DNA of 21,180 nucleotides from an uncultured Clostridia bacterium (lineage in GTDB: Bacteria > Bacillota > Clostridia > Oscillospirales > Acutalibacteraceae): NCBI GenBank assembly GCA_946628455.1, contig CAMOWP010000013.1:1-21180 (forward strand), read 5' to 3'. Under the pieces are notes generated by a model. It ran no database searches, was not told the origin of the DNA, and saw only the letters and a list, made by a program, of their open reading frames with translations. Numbering within the stretch: position 1 is the first letter of the stretch; the number at the start of each line of letters is the position of its first letter. The translations under genes were made by a program, and so were the position numbers. Positions 14,339 to 21,180 of the stretch are shown here, piece by piece.

Positions 14339-14398
14339 GGTGTGTTTAATTTAATATTTACAAGAGGGCGTTTTTTTGATACAATAATAAAACACACC
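14339..14398. repeat. 9-bp inverted repeat bracketing the dnaD promoter
   Basis: GGTGTGTTT (14339-14347) and AAACACACC (14390-14398) are perfect inverted copies. One arm lies about ten bases upstream of the -35 box and the other covers the expected transcript start. This placement suits a paired operator. Confidence 0.5.
14357..14385 (+). promoter_or_regulatory. Sigma-A promoter of the dnaD-dnaI operon
   Basis: TTTACA (14357-14362) and TACAAT (14380-14385) are separated by 17 bases, with one mismatch in each box. The expected start is near 14392, about 24 bases before the ATG at 14416. The divergent sigma-operon promoter lies back to back, the two -35 boxes being 34 bases apart. Confidence 0.8.
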
Positions 14399-14415
14399 GA
14401 AAAGGAGGAGAGGTT

Positions 14416-15390
14416 ATGAGCTACCGCATAAACAATATGAGCCCTTACTGGGAAGGCGGAGTTTTCTGCGTGCCTAAGGCTGTTGCCGATGGGCTGATGA
14501 ATTTTGCCGACGAAAAAAAGCTCAAGGCACTCCTTTTAATCCTTTCGGATTCAGGCAAGGTAAGCGTTAAGGAGCTTGCCAAAAGGCTCAGAATAAGCGA
14601 GGAGGAAGCAGAAGAGGCTGTTCTTTTCTGGGTTAACGAGGGGCTGATTTCAGACAGCACGCTCAAGCAGGTTGTTGAGGCTGAGAAAACCGAAATCAAG
14701 AAGGCTTACGAATCTCTTCCTATGCCGAGCCTGACCCCGAAGGATATTGTTAAAATGTGCGGCGAAAACGAGGAGCTTGCGGATTTGCTTCACAGCAGCG
14801 AAAAAATTCTTTCCTCCTCACTTTCAAACGCAATGAAAAGCAATATAATTAATATGGCAACTTATTACGGCCTGCCCGTGCCCGTTATCGTTACGCTTCT
14901 TGAATACTACAAGAGCGAGCGCGACAGCGGAAAGAGCATAACAACGAGAACGCTGCAGAATATGGCTAAGGAATGGGCTGAGGAGGGCGTTGATTCGCTT
15001 GAGGCGGCTTCGGCAAAGCTTCAGGAGCTGAAAGACACAAAGGAGCTCTGGGGCGAGGTGCTCGGCAGGTGCGAATTTGATTACAGAAAGCCCACCACAG
15101 CGCAGCTCAAAATGCTTTCAAGATGGCAGAGAGATTTTGACGACGAAATGATTTCCTTTGCCTGCAACACAATGAAAAAATACACCGACGAGGAAAAGCG
15201 CAGCGTTAAGGTTGTTGACAACATACTTAAAGAGTGGAAGCGCAAGGGCTTCAAAACCCCTGACGACGTTAAGGCTCAGCCGAAAAGCGACGGCAAAAGG
15301 AAAACAGATTCAAAGCTTAAGCGCAAACCCTCCTTTGACATTGAAAAAATCGCCAAAAAGGCAAAGCTTAACGATAATTACGATTTATAA
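14416..15390 (+). CDS. DnaD-like primosome protein
   Basis: This 324-residue protein is of the DnaD/DnaB (Firmicutes) replication-initiation type. The N-terminal part (about 1-90) is winged-helix-like, with KVSVKELAKRLRISEEEAEEAV. It is followed by two DnaD/DnaB_2-type helical domains, at about 125-205 (MATYYGLPVPVIVTLLEYY) and 215-285, the second ending in VVDNILKEW, which resembles the family's Y-x-x-x-I-x-x-x-W signature. The C-terminal tail is Lys-rich. In Bacillus such proteins remodel DNA at the origin or at stalled forks and help load the helicase. The next gene is a helicase-loader-type ATPase only 26 bases away, which supports a joint role. The start has AGGAGGAGAGG just upstream. 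Whether it corresponds to DnaD or DnaB of Bacillus cannot be settled here. Confidence 0.88.
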   Translation: MSYRINNMSPYWEGGVFCVPKAVADGLMNFADEKKLKALLLILSDSGKVSVKELAKRLRISEEEAEEAVLFWVNEGLISDSTLKQVVEAEKTEIKKAYESLPMPSLTPKDIVKMCGENEELADLLHSSEKILSSSLSNAMKSNIINMATYYGLPVPVIVTLLEYYKSERDSGKSITTRTLQNMAKEWAEEGVDSLEAASAKLQELKDTKELWGEVLGRCEFDYRKPTTAQLKMLSRWQRDFDDEMISFACNTMKKYTDEEKRSVKVVDNILKEWKRKGFKTPDDVKAQPKSDGKRKTDSKLKRKPSFDIEKIAKKAKLNDNYDL

Positions 15391-15416
15391 CACTTACGAA
15401 AACAAGAGGAGTAAAT

Positions 15417-16388
15417 ATGTCTTATCCTGTTGATATGTATTCAAGAGCCGAAAGGATTCTTGAAAGAAAAAGAGAAAGGGCTGAAATGGCAGCCGACTCA
15501 AGGCGGGACAAAATAATAAAGGAGCTGCCTGAGATAGCTAACATTCAGAGCGAGCTTTACAAGGTAGGGCTGGAAATATCAAAGCTGTTTCTCTACGAGG
15601 GAGCCCGCGAGGCAAAGGTAAACGAGCTTCACGACAGAAGCAGCGCGCTCATTGCAAAAAGGAACACCATTTTAGTTTCAAACGGCTACAGCGAAAACGC
15701 GCTTGAGCCTGAATTTGAATGCAAGGCGTGCAACGACAAGGGCTACATTGACGGCAGGCGCTGCGCCTGCCACGTTAAGCTCCTTAAGGAGTTAATGCGC
15801 GAGGAGGTAAGCCGCTTTGCGCCGCTTGACGACTGCACCTTTGATAACTTTGACACTAATTATTACGGCACAACGCCTGACGAGGACGGAGTTATCCCGA
15901 AGGAGCGCGCATATAAAATACTTGAATTTTCGCGCCGCTACGCTCAGAGCTTTTCAAGAGAAAGCAAAAATCTTCTTTTTCTCGGCTCAACGGGTCTCGG
16001 AAAAACTCACCTCTCGCTTGCCATTGCAAACGTTGTTATCAACAGAGGCTTTTCCGTTTGCTACGGCACGAGCCACAATATCTGCGAGGATATCAGAGCA
16101 GAGCTTTTCAGGCGCGATGAAAACGTGACTTACTCAAACGCAAAGGTTCTCAGCTCGGAGCTCCTCATAATTGACGACCTCGGAACGGAGATTAATAACC
16201 AATACAACATCGCGACAATTTACAACATTATCAACACAAGAATTCTCGCAAAGCTTCCTACGATTATCAGCACGAATTACGACTACGACGAGCTGCTTGA
16301 TAAATATGACCAGCGCATAACCTCAAGGCTCTCAGGCGAATTCACCCAGCTGCTTCTTATCGGCGAGGATATAAGGCAGGAGAAGTAA
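15417..16388 (+). CDS. DnaI/DnaC-type replicative helicase loader ATPase
   Basis: This 323-residue AAA+ ATPase is of the DnaI/DnaC/IstB family. The N-terminal half is helical and contains a Cys cluster, CKACNDKGYIDGRRCACH, at about residues 101-118, likely a zinc-binding site as in DnaI. The ATPase part has Walker A GSTGLGKTH at about 188, Walker B LLIIDDLG at about 248, a sensor-type STNYD near 284 and an arginine-rich YDQRITSRL near 302. Members of the family bind the replicative helicase hexamer and place it on DNA. IstB transposition helpers share the fold, but the neighbouring DnaD-like gene, the zinc site and the absence of a transposase favour the replication role. The ribosome site is AGAGGAG shortly before the ATG. 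Both genes end at the terminator at 16401. Confidence 0.92.
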   Translation: MSYPVDMYSRAERILERKRERAEMAADSRRDKIIKELPEIANIQSELYKVGLEISKLFLYEGAREAKVNELHDRSSALIAKRNTILVSNGYSENALEPEFECKACNDKGYIDGRRCACHVKLLKELMREEVSRFAPLDDCTFDNFDTNYYGTTPDEDGVIPKERAYKILEFSRRYAQSFSRESKNLLFLGSTGLGKTHLSLAIANVVINRGFSVCYGTSHNICEDIRAELFRRDENVTYSNAKVLSSELLIIDDLGTEINNQYNIATIYNIINTRILAKLPTIISTNYDYDELLDKYDQRITSRLSGEFTQLLLIGEDIRQEK

Positions 16389-16400
16389 ACACAAATAAAA

Positions 16401-16438
16401 AAAAGACCGGCTCACCACAGTGTGAGCCGGTCTTTTTT
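16401..16438 (+). terminator. Strong terminator after dnaI-like gene
   Basis: A 15-bp stem (16401-16415 with 16422-16436) with a six-base loop is followed by T residues on the plus strand. The A-run on the 5' side lets it serve the minus strand too. It lies 13 bases past the stop codon. Confidence 0.93.
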
Positions 16439-16466
16439 AGGAGAGAAATGAAAAATGAAAATGTCT

Positions 16467-16486
16467 GCAAGGGTGTTTCCCTTTGC
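16467..16486 (-). terminator. Weak hairpin after the GDPD operon
   Basis: GCAAGGG (16467-16473) pairs with CCCTTTGC (16479-16486) with one bulged base. On the minus strand it is followed by a T-containing stretch with no clean T-run. It may end the operon coming from the right, backed up by the stronger hairpin at 16401-16436. Confidence 0.35.
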
Positions 16487-16542
16487 TGATTTAACAATAC
16501 TCCCCTGTTATTAAACGAATATTAAACCGTAAATCTTTTTTA

Positions 16543-17403
16543 TTAATAAGTTACGCAGTCGGTTGTTATGTATTCAACGCCGTAGCTGTACATAAGCTTA
16601 ACAGTTTCAAGGTCTCTTGCAGACCAGCAGGCTGTGTGGAGGCCTGCCTCCTGAACCTTCTTAATCATAACGCCGTCACGGTTCTTTTCGTGGTTACAGT
16701 CAAAGCTTATTCCGCTGTTTTCAAGCTGCTTTGCTTTGACAATATCGCTGTCCTTGATATCGTCAACAAGAAGAAATACGGGATAATCCGAGATTCTTCT
16801 GATTTCCTCGATATCCTCATAGGCGAATGCGATAAAGCTTGCGGGAACGTCATACTTTTCAAGCATATCAATAATCTCGCCGTAATACTGTCTGTTTCTG
16901 TTATACTTAAGCTCGATTACTGCGTGCATTTTATACTCAGCGCATTTTTTGATGTACTCTTCAAGAGTACAGATTTTAAGGTAAGGATACTTATCAATAT
17001 TATGGCCAAAATCCATAGTTGCGCTGTAAAGCTTGTTGAGAGTTGAAAGCTCAACAACGTAATTCTTATCTGTAACTCTCGTTGTTACGGGGTCATGGTG
17101 AACAACCCAGACTCCGTCCTTAGTTCTGTATGTATCGCACTCTGCGCCCCAGTAGCCTGCCTTGCCTGCCTCTTCATAAGCAGGAAGAGTATTTTCGGGA
17201 GCGGCCGCTCTGAAGCCTCTGTGAGCAACGAGCCTTAAGTCCTCCTTGCCCTCAAGCTCAGTTCCCTTAACCGTGTCAATTTTATAATCAACGAGCTTGC
17301 AGTAATTCTTAAACCAGATTGCCTTTTTGGTTACATAGTAAGCTCCTGCGCCTGCTGCAGCACACGCTGCTCCGATAGCTAATGCTTTAACAATTTTATT
17401 CAT
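16543..17403 (-). CDS. Membrane-anchored glycerophosphodiester phosphodiesterase (paralog 1)
   Basis: This 286-residue GDPD-family enzyme should cleave glycerophosphodiesters to glycerol 3-phosphate and an alcohol. An N-terminal hydrophobic stretch (about residues 5-24, ALAIGAACAAAGAGAYY) acts as a signal anchor, so the catalytic domain is probably outside the membrane. Family motifs are intact: AHRG near 60, PENTLPAY, the metal-binding ECD, HHDP, IELK near 165, and the late CWS and TTDC segments. It is the last gene of a three-gene operon, 27 bases after its paralog. The two share long stretches such as YRTKDGVWV, so they arose by tandem duplication. Lipoteichoic acid or deacylated phospholipids are plausible substrates, but the sequence does not tell. 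The ATG at 17403 has a GGAGG upstream. Confidence 0.92.
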   Translation of the reverse strand: MNKIVKALAIGAACAAAGAGAYYVTKKAIWFKNYCKLVDYKIDTVKGTELEGKEDLRLVAHRGFRAAAPENTLPAYEEAGKAGYWGAECDTYRTKDGVWVVHHDPVTTRVTDKNYVVELSTLNKLYSATMDFGHNIDKYPYLKICTLEEYIKKCAEYKMHAVIELKYNRNRQYYGEIIDMLEKYDVPASFIAFAYEDIEEIRRISDYPVFLLVDDIKDSDIVKAKQLENSGISFDCNHEKNRDGVMIKKVQEAGLHTACWSARDLETVKLMYSYGVEYITTDCVTY

Positions 17404-17430
17404 TTCATTTCCTCCGCTTAGAACAAATAA

Positions 17431-18324
17431 TTAATATGTTATAGTGTCCGTTGTCATATAATATGTATTTAGCTTTAAGAGCTTGCCTACCATATCATAG
17501 CTGTTAACGTTCCACGCTGCCGTTTCAAGCCCTTCCTTCTGAGCCTTCTTGATGAGAGCGTTTTTGTTTGCAAAGTTTTTCTCCTCGGCTGCGTCAAATT
17601 CAACTCCGCAGTCTCCGATACTCTTTGCGTCCTTGATGACGCTGTCAGAAATCTTTTCGGTAAGAAGGAACATCTTGGAGTCGGTAAGCTTTCTCATTGC
17701 CTCAAGAGCTTCCTTTTCAAACGAGATGAAAATAGGCTTAAGCTCGTACTTTTTAACAGCATCAACAATTTCGTTATAATGGTCTGTATTATTCTTACCC
17801 TTAAGCTCAATAACAGGGGTTGTGTTAAACTGCTTGCAGGCGTCAAGATACTCCTCAAGAGTACAGATTCTCAGCTCGGGATAGCTGTCAATTCTGCTTC
17901 CGTTTTCATAGTAGAGCTTTTTGATGTCCTGATAATCGGTCTTTTCAATTTTCTTTGACTTGTTCATAAGTCTGAACGTTGTCGGGTCATGGTGAAGCAC
18001 CCAGACTCCGTCCTTAGTTCTGTAAACATCGCATTCAGCGCCCCAGAAGCCTGCCTGACCCGCCATCTGATACGCAGGGAGAGTGTTCTCGGGGGCGATT
18101 GCTCTGTAGCCTCTGTGAGCAATAAGCTTTATATCCTCGTTACCAACGTAATCGGAAAACTGAAGAGTTTCCGTTTTCATCTCATCAATGTGCCTGTAAT
18201 TATGAATATGAACGCAGATAACGGAAGCTATCAGCGCAATAACCGCAACTATGATGCCGCAGATAATAAGCTTTCTCTTATTTTTCAAAATAGGATTTTT
18301 CGTTCCTTCGATTTTTTCGCTCAT
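17431..18324 (-). CDS. Membrane-anchored glycerophosphodiester phosphodiesterase (paralog 2)
   Basis: This 297-residue paralog of the next gene downstream has a charged cytoplasmic N-terminus, a clear membrane segment at about residues 18-42 (LIICGIIVAVIALIASVICV), then the GDPD barrel. The barrel shows AHRGYRAIAPENT, ECD, LHHDP and VIELK, all catalytic and metal-binding positions being kept. The late region reads AAWNVNSYD where its partner has ACWSARDLE, so the pair has diverged on the C-terminal side of the barrel. This may mean different substrates. The gene starts two bases after the stop of the nitroreductase-family gene, with its GAGGAGG ribosome site inside that gene's last codons, so the two are probably translationally coupled. 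Confidence 0.93.
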   Translation of the reverse strand: MSEKIEGTKNPILKNKRKLIICGIIVAVIALIASVICVHIHNYRHIDEMKTETLQFSDYVGNEDIKLIAHRGYRAIAPENTLPAYQMAGQAGFWGAECDVYRTKDGVWVLHHDPTTFRLMNKSKKIEKTDYQDIKKLYYENGSRIDSYPELRICTLEEYLDACKQFNTTPVIELKGKNNTDHYNEIVDAVKKYELKPIFISFEKEALEAMRKLTDSKMFLLTEKISDSVIKDAKSIGDCGVEFDAAEEKNFANKNALIKKAQKEGLETAAWNVNSYDMVGKLLKLNTYYMTTDTITY

Positions 18325-18326
18325 AA

Positions 18327-19103
18327 TTATTCCTCCTCGTGAGAGCTGTTTTTGTTTTCAAATTTCAGAATATTGGATTTATTCTGTACGAATTCGTTTT
18401 TCTCGTTCCAGTGGCCGTTCAAGCCCTTTTCGCGGACTCCCAAAAGAAAATGCAGCTTGGCGATTCCGCAGTCAAGGCTTTTGTCTGAATACGGCTCGTC
18501 CACACGAACGGAAAGCACTCCGTTTTCATACCTGAACTTTACGGGCCGCCCGTTGACAGACGACGGAGCCTTTTCAACAAGCGTCATCGCGAAGGCATAT
18601 TCCTCGGGAAGCTTTTCGTCGCACGCCTCAAACATATCCTGATAAGGCTTGTTTGTTTTGTGCATAGTGTTATACATTGTCCTCTCAAGAGTTGTATACC
18701 TGTCCTTAGCGTCGCCAATAACGATAACGCAGTAAAGCCGCATTTTTTTAGGTATGTCAACCATATCGTAAACCTTGTTTTCGTTATATGTTCCGCCGAC
18801 CCAGCAGGTTCCGAGCCCGTGGTAAGCGCACTGAAGAACAATGCTCTCGCCGTAAAAGCCCGCGTCCTCGCGCGCCTTCTGGGAATCGGGCCCCGTTACA
18901 ACTATCATTGAAAACCTGCCCTTAAAAATCCTGAAAGCAGGAGTTGCGTCGTCAACAAAAGTAAAATGCGCGTCTGAAAGCTCGTTGACAGCCTCAAGCA
19001 TTTCCTTTATTACCTCTTTTATTTCAGGGCTCAGGTGCTTTGATTTATATGCACGCCTTGAGTGCCTTATGTCAATAGCTTTTATGTATTCCTTTGCAGT
19101 CAT
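18327..19103 (-). CDS. Nitroreductase-family protein (TM1586-like)
   Basis: This 258-residue FMN-dependent oxidoreductase-type protein has an N-terminal RHSRRAYKSKHLSPE (about residues 11-25), the usual FMN-contacting start of the family. GFYGESIVLQCAYHGLGTCWVGG follows in the middle, in shorter pieces that match flavin-binding helices. A C-terminal half with KAPSSVNGRP is typical of the two-lobed TM1586-like putative nitroreductases. Substrate and physiological role are unknown. I chose the ATG at 19103 because GGAGGT lies a few bases before it. The longer frame from a TTG at 19154 would run through the leader hairpin. It is the first gene of an operon with the two GDPD genes, and its promoter overlaps the end of asnB. 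Confidence 0.85.
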   Translation of the reverse strand: MTAKEYIKAIDIRHSRRAYKSKHLSPEIKEVIKEMLEAVNELSDAHFTFVDDATPAFRIFKGRFSMIVVTGPDSQKAREDAGFYGESIVLQCAYHGLGTCWVGGTYNENKVYDMVDIPKKMRLYCVIVIGDAKDRYTTLERTMYNTMHKTNKPYQDMFEACDEKLPEEYAFAMTLVEKAPSSVNGRPVKFRYENGVLSVRVDEPYSDKSLDCGIAKLHFLLGVREKGLNGHWNEKNEFVQNKSNILKFENKNSSHEEE

Positions 19104-19125
19104 ATGTACCTCCGAAAGGAGTTGT

Positions 19126-19160
19126 AAATTACTGCTCACCGAAAGGATGAGCAATAATTT
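19126..19160 (-). promoter_or_regulatory. Leader hairpin before the nitroreductase-GDPD operon
   Basis: As RNA from the minus strand, 19146-19160 pairs with 19126-19140 over 15 bp, including G-U pairs, around a five-base loop. The RNA would start close to base 19160, so the hairpin would be at its very 5' end. Wobble pairs that work only in the minus-strand RNA argue for a role on that strand. It may protect the 5' end or terminate asnB transcripts. No long T-run follows. Confidence 0.55.
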
Positions 19161-19165
19161 ACTAT

Positions 19166-19194
19166 ATTATATCACTCTTAATACGTGAATTCAA
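19166..19194 (-). promoter_or_regulatory. Sigma-A promoter of the nitroreductase-GDPD operon
   Basis: TTGAAT (19189-19194) and TATAAT (19166-19171) on the minus strand are separated by 17 bases. The -10 is perfect and the -35 has four matches. The -35 lies within the last codons of asnB. Confidence 0.65.
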
Positions 19195-21013
19195 CATTAT
19201 ATTTTTTCATCCAGACATATATCTGGAAAATATACGCAAGCACCTGAGGCGCTCTCATCAGCTGACCGTACCACGGCTCGCTGAGGGAATCGGGATTATT
19301 CATAAGAGTGCTGACCGCCTTTTTGTCAATTATTTCGGAAAGCACGCACTCCTTATCGCCGAGCGCCTTCTCCGTCATACTGCAAACCGCGTCGAAATAC
19401 TGCGGGTTAAAGGTCTTTGGATAAGGGCTCTTCTTTCTCCACGTTATCTCCTCAGGGAGCTCGTTTTCAAACGCTTTTCTGAGTATTCCCTTTTCCCTGC
19501 CTTCATACGCCTTTATGCTCCAGGGCATATTGTAGGCGTATTCAACTATTCTCCAGTCGCAAAACGGAACTCTTACCTCCAGCGAGGATTCCATACTCAT
19601 AACATCTTTTCTCACGAGGAGGGTCTGCATAAACCAATCCATATTAAGAACGAACATCTCGCGCATACGCTTTTCGAGGGCAGAATCAGTTTCAAGATAA
19701 TCTGCCTTTTTAACAGTTTCAAGGTATGCGCTGTGAGCGTACTCCTCGCCCTCGGGAAGAAACCCGTCTTTAAGAATACTGCGCCTTACGTCAGTTGAAC
19801 GCGACCACGGGAAGGTCTCCTCAAAAAGGATTTCCTTTCTGTGATACCACGGGTAACCGCCGAAAATCTCATCAGCACACTCACCCGAAAGGCAGACGGT
19901 GTAATCCTTTTTAACCTCCCTGCAAAACAGAAGAAGCGAGGAATCAACGTCTGTAAAGCCCGGGCAATTCCGCGCAATTGCGGCGTCAACAAGAGCGTCT
20001 GCAACAGCCCTGTTATTGAGCACGATATTACGGTGCTCAGAGCCGATATAATCGGAAATAAGGCTGATGAAATCCGAATCCTTGTTCGGCTGAAAAAGGC
20101 TGCTTTTAAAGTATTTATCGTTATCGTCATAGTCAACGGAATAGGTGCTCAGCGTTTCGCCGCGGCTTCTGAATTCCTCTGAGGCAACCCTTGAAATGAT
20201 TGAGGAATCAAGCCCGCCGCTCAGGAAGGTGCAAAGCGGAACATCGCTGACAAGCTGGCGCTTTATCGCGTCAGTAACCAGAAAATGAGTTTTTTCAATC
20301 GCTTCGTATGCATTGTTTGAAAACGGCTCCGCTTTCAACTTCCAATACGGCTTAATGCTGATTTTCCCGTTTCTGAAATACATATATTCTGCAGGCGGAA
20401 GCTCCCTGATATCCCTGAAAACGGTCTTGCCGATTGTCTTAGCGGGGCCGAGCATAAAGATTTCGTTAAGTCCCTCCCTGCTGCAAATTGGATTTACTCC
20501 GTCAACGTAAAGCAGGCTCTCAATTCTTGAAGCAAACGCAAGGGTGTTGTTTACATATGAATAATACAGCGGTTTTACGCCGATACGGTCTCTGCACAGA
20601 AAAAGCTCGCCCGTCTTTTCGTTATAAACGGCATAAGCAAAAATTCCGTTGAATTTCTCCGCGCTCTTCTCCCTCCATTTGTGAAACGCCTTCAGAACAA
20701 CCTCCGTGTCGCAGGTTGTGTAAAAGCTGTAGCCCGCGCTTTTAAGTTCTTCTTTTATCTCATCGGTATTGTAAAGCTCGCCGTTATAAACGATTATATA
20801 ATCGCCGAAGCGCATAGGCTGAGCGCCGTTTTCAACGTCAATAACAGCAAGCCGCCTGTGAATAAGCGCAACGCTTTGAGATAAGCTGTTGTTCAGGTAC
20901 TCTCCCGCCGCGTCGGGTCCTCTCATTTTAAGCGACGAGGATATGTTATAAATCATTTCCCTTTTATTTCGTAAATCAATATCCTTACTAAGTATTCCTG
21001 CGATTCCGCACAT
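19178..21013 (-). CDS. asnB: Asparagine synthetase (glutamine-hydrolysing)
   Basis: This 611-residue AsnB makes asparagine from aspartate, ATP and glutamine. The N-terminal glutaminase domain begins MCGIAGIL, with Cys2 as the nucleophile, and shows HRRLAVID, YNGELYN, a TCDTEV segment and RDRIGVKPLYY. The synthetase domain has the ATP-pyrophosphatase loop LSGGLDSS at about residue 265 and CLSGECADEIFGGY further on. Length fits the family. The start must be the ATG at 21013, because Cys2 has to follow the initiator Met. A GTG three codons upstream is in frame but would bury the nucleophile and overlaps the ribosome site GAGGTG. A tRNA-Thr gene diverges upstream. Some AsnB-like proteins amidate other substrates such as cell-wall peptides, but nothing here points that way. 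Confidence 0.96.
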   Translation of the reverse strand: MCGIAGILSKDIDLRNKREMIYNISSSLKMRGPDAAGEYLNNSLSQSVALIHRRLAVIDVENGAQPMRFGDYIIVYNGELYNTDEIKEELKSAGYSFYTTCDTEVVLKAFHKWREKSAEKFNGIFAYAVYNEKTGELFLCRDRIGVKPLYYSYVNNTLAFASRIESLLYVDGVNPICSREGLNEIFMLGPAKTIGKTVFRDIRELPPAEYMYFRNGKISIKPYWKLKAEPFSNNAYEAIEKTHFLVTDAIKRQLVSDVPLCTFLSGGLDSSIISRVASEEFRSRGETLSTYSVDYDDNDKYFKSSLFQPNKDSDFISLISDYIGSEHRNIVLNNRAVADALVDAAIARNCPGFTDVDSSLLLFCREVKKDYTVCLSGECADEIFGGYPWYHRKEILFEETFPWSRSTDVRRSILKDGFLPEGEEYAHSAYLETVKKADYLETDSALEKRMREMFVLNMDWFMQTLLVRKDVMSMESSLEVRVPFCDWRIVEYAYNMPWSIKAYEGREKGILRKAFENELPEEITWRKKSPYPKTFNPQYFDAVCSMTEKALGDKECVLSEIIDKKAVSTLMNNPDSLSEPWYGQLMRAPQVLAYIFQIYVWMKKYNVEFTY

Positions 21014-21079
21014 AATCTTCACCTCAAGATTATAATATGCAAAAAATAAAAATATGTAATATTTTTTGTAAAAAAGGGC

Positions 21080-21108
21080 TTGACTATCGATTGAACTTGT
21101 GCTATATT
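21080..21108 (+). promoter_or_regulatory. Promoter of the tRNA-Thr gene
   Basis: TTGACT (21080-21085) and TATATT (21103-21108) are separated by 17 bases. The tRNA begins 20 bases after the -10 box. The region between here and asnB (21014-21079) is very AT-rich and holds no clear minus-strand promoter for asnB. Confidence 0.7.
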
Positions 21109-21127
21109 ATTAGGGCGTTGAAAACAC

Positions 21128-21180
21128 GCTGGTGTAGCTCAGTTGGTAGAGCAGCTGATTTGTAATCAGCAGGTCAGGGG
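21128..21180 (+). tRNA. tRNA-Thr (anticodon TGT), 3' part beyond right edge
   Basis: The first 53 bases of the cloverleaf are visible: acceptor strand GCTGGTG, D-arm GCTC-AGTTGGTA-GAGC, anticodon stem GCTGA/TCAGC enclosing the loop TTTGTAA, then the variable region and the first T-stem strand. The anticodon at 21161-21163 is TGT, which reads ACA and related threonine codons. The T-loop and 3' end are outside the window. Confidence 0.95.

Noticed and set aside
19104..19154. TTG at 19154 as the nitroreductase-family start
   Set aside because: It would translate the leader hairpin. The ATG at 19103 has a GGAGGT site and gives the usual family N-terminus.
21023..21040. TATAAT just before asnB as its -10 box
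   Set aside because: It is so close to the ribosome site that the transcript would start within it, and no -35 lies 17 bases upstream.

Overview
The window looks like a chromosome segment from a gut Clostridia (Oscillospirales/Ruminococcus-like). It has Firmicutes-type Shine-Dalgarno sequences and sigma-A promoters, a DnaD/DnaI-type primosome gene pair, BspA-type leucine-rich-repeat (LRR) surface proteins, and a secreted protein ending in a type I dockerin. The genus is inferred from gene content, not proven.

Left part (1-5.8 kb) looks acquired. A very AT-rich minus-strand gene (1-2964, start inside, end beyond the left edge) encodes at least 988 residues of a protein I do not recognise. It is divergent from a complete Tn916-type tyrosine integrase (3140-4312). 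After the integrase come a strong terminator, a segment matching the 3' end of a tRNA (probably Pro) as in an attachment site, short repeats that could be integrase arm sites, and an intergenic region packed with inverted repeats. An AT-rich XRE-type regulator with four membrane segments (4918-5622) follows. I read 1 to about 4.47 kb as one end of an integrated element whose cargo lies to the left. The exact boundary, and whether the regulator belongs to it, are uncertain.

Centre (5.9-14.2 kb) is the most interesting part. It is a tightly spaced minus-strand operon of an ECF-type sigma factor, a membrane protein in the position and shape of an anti-sigma factor (short cytoplasmic domain, one membrane segment, Thr-rich stalk, Ig-like domain, BspA-LRR ectodomain), and a 1881-residue secreted protein with three BspA-LRR modules, a CxxC-rich segment, a carboxypeptidase-regulatory-like domain and a dockerin. 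It reads as a surface-sensing circuit in which an LRR sensor releases a sigma factor controlling an LRR/dockerin effector. It resembles SigI/RsgI signalling in layout but uses a different sigma class and sensor.

Right part (14.4-21.2 kb) is ordinary chromosome. A DnaD-like and a DnaI/DnaC-like replication gene are transcribed divergently from the sigma operon and end at a strong terminator. A minus-strand operon follows with a nitroreductase-family protein and two tandem membrane-anchored glycerophosphodiester phosphodiesterase paralogs. Its promoter lies over the 3' end of asnB, with a leader hairpin. Then come glutamine-hydrolysing asparagine synthetase (asnB) and the first 53 bases of a tRNA-Thr(UGU), which runs off the right edge.
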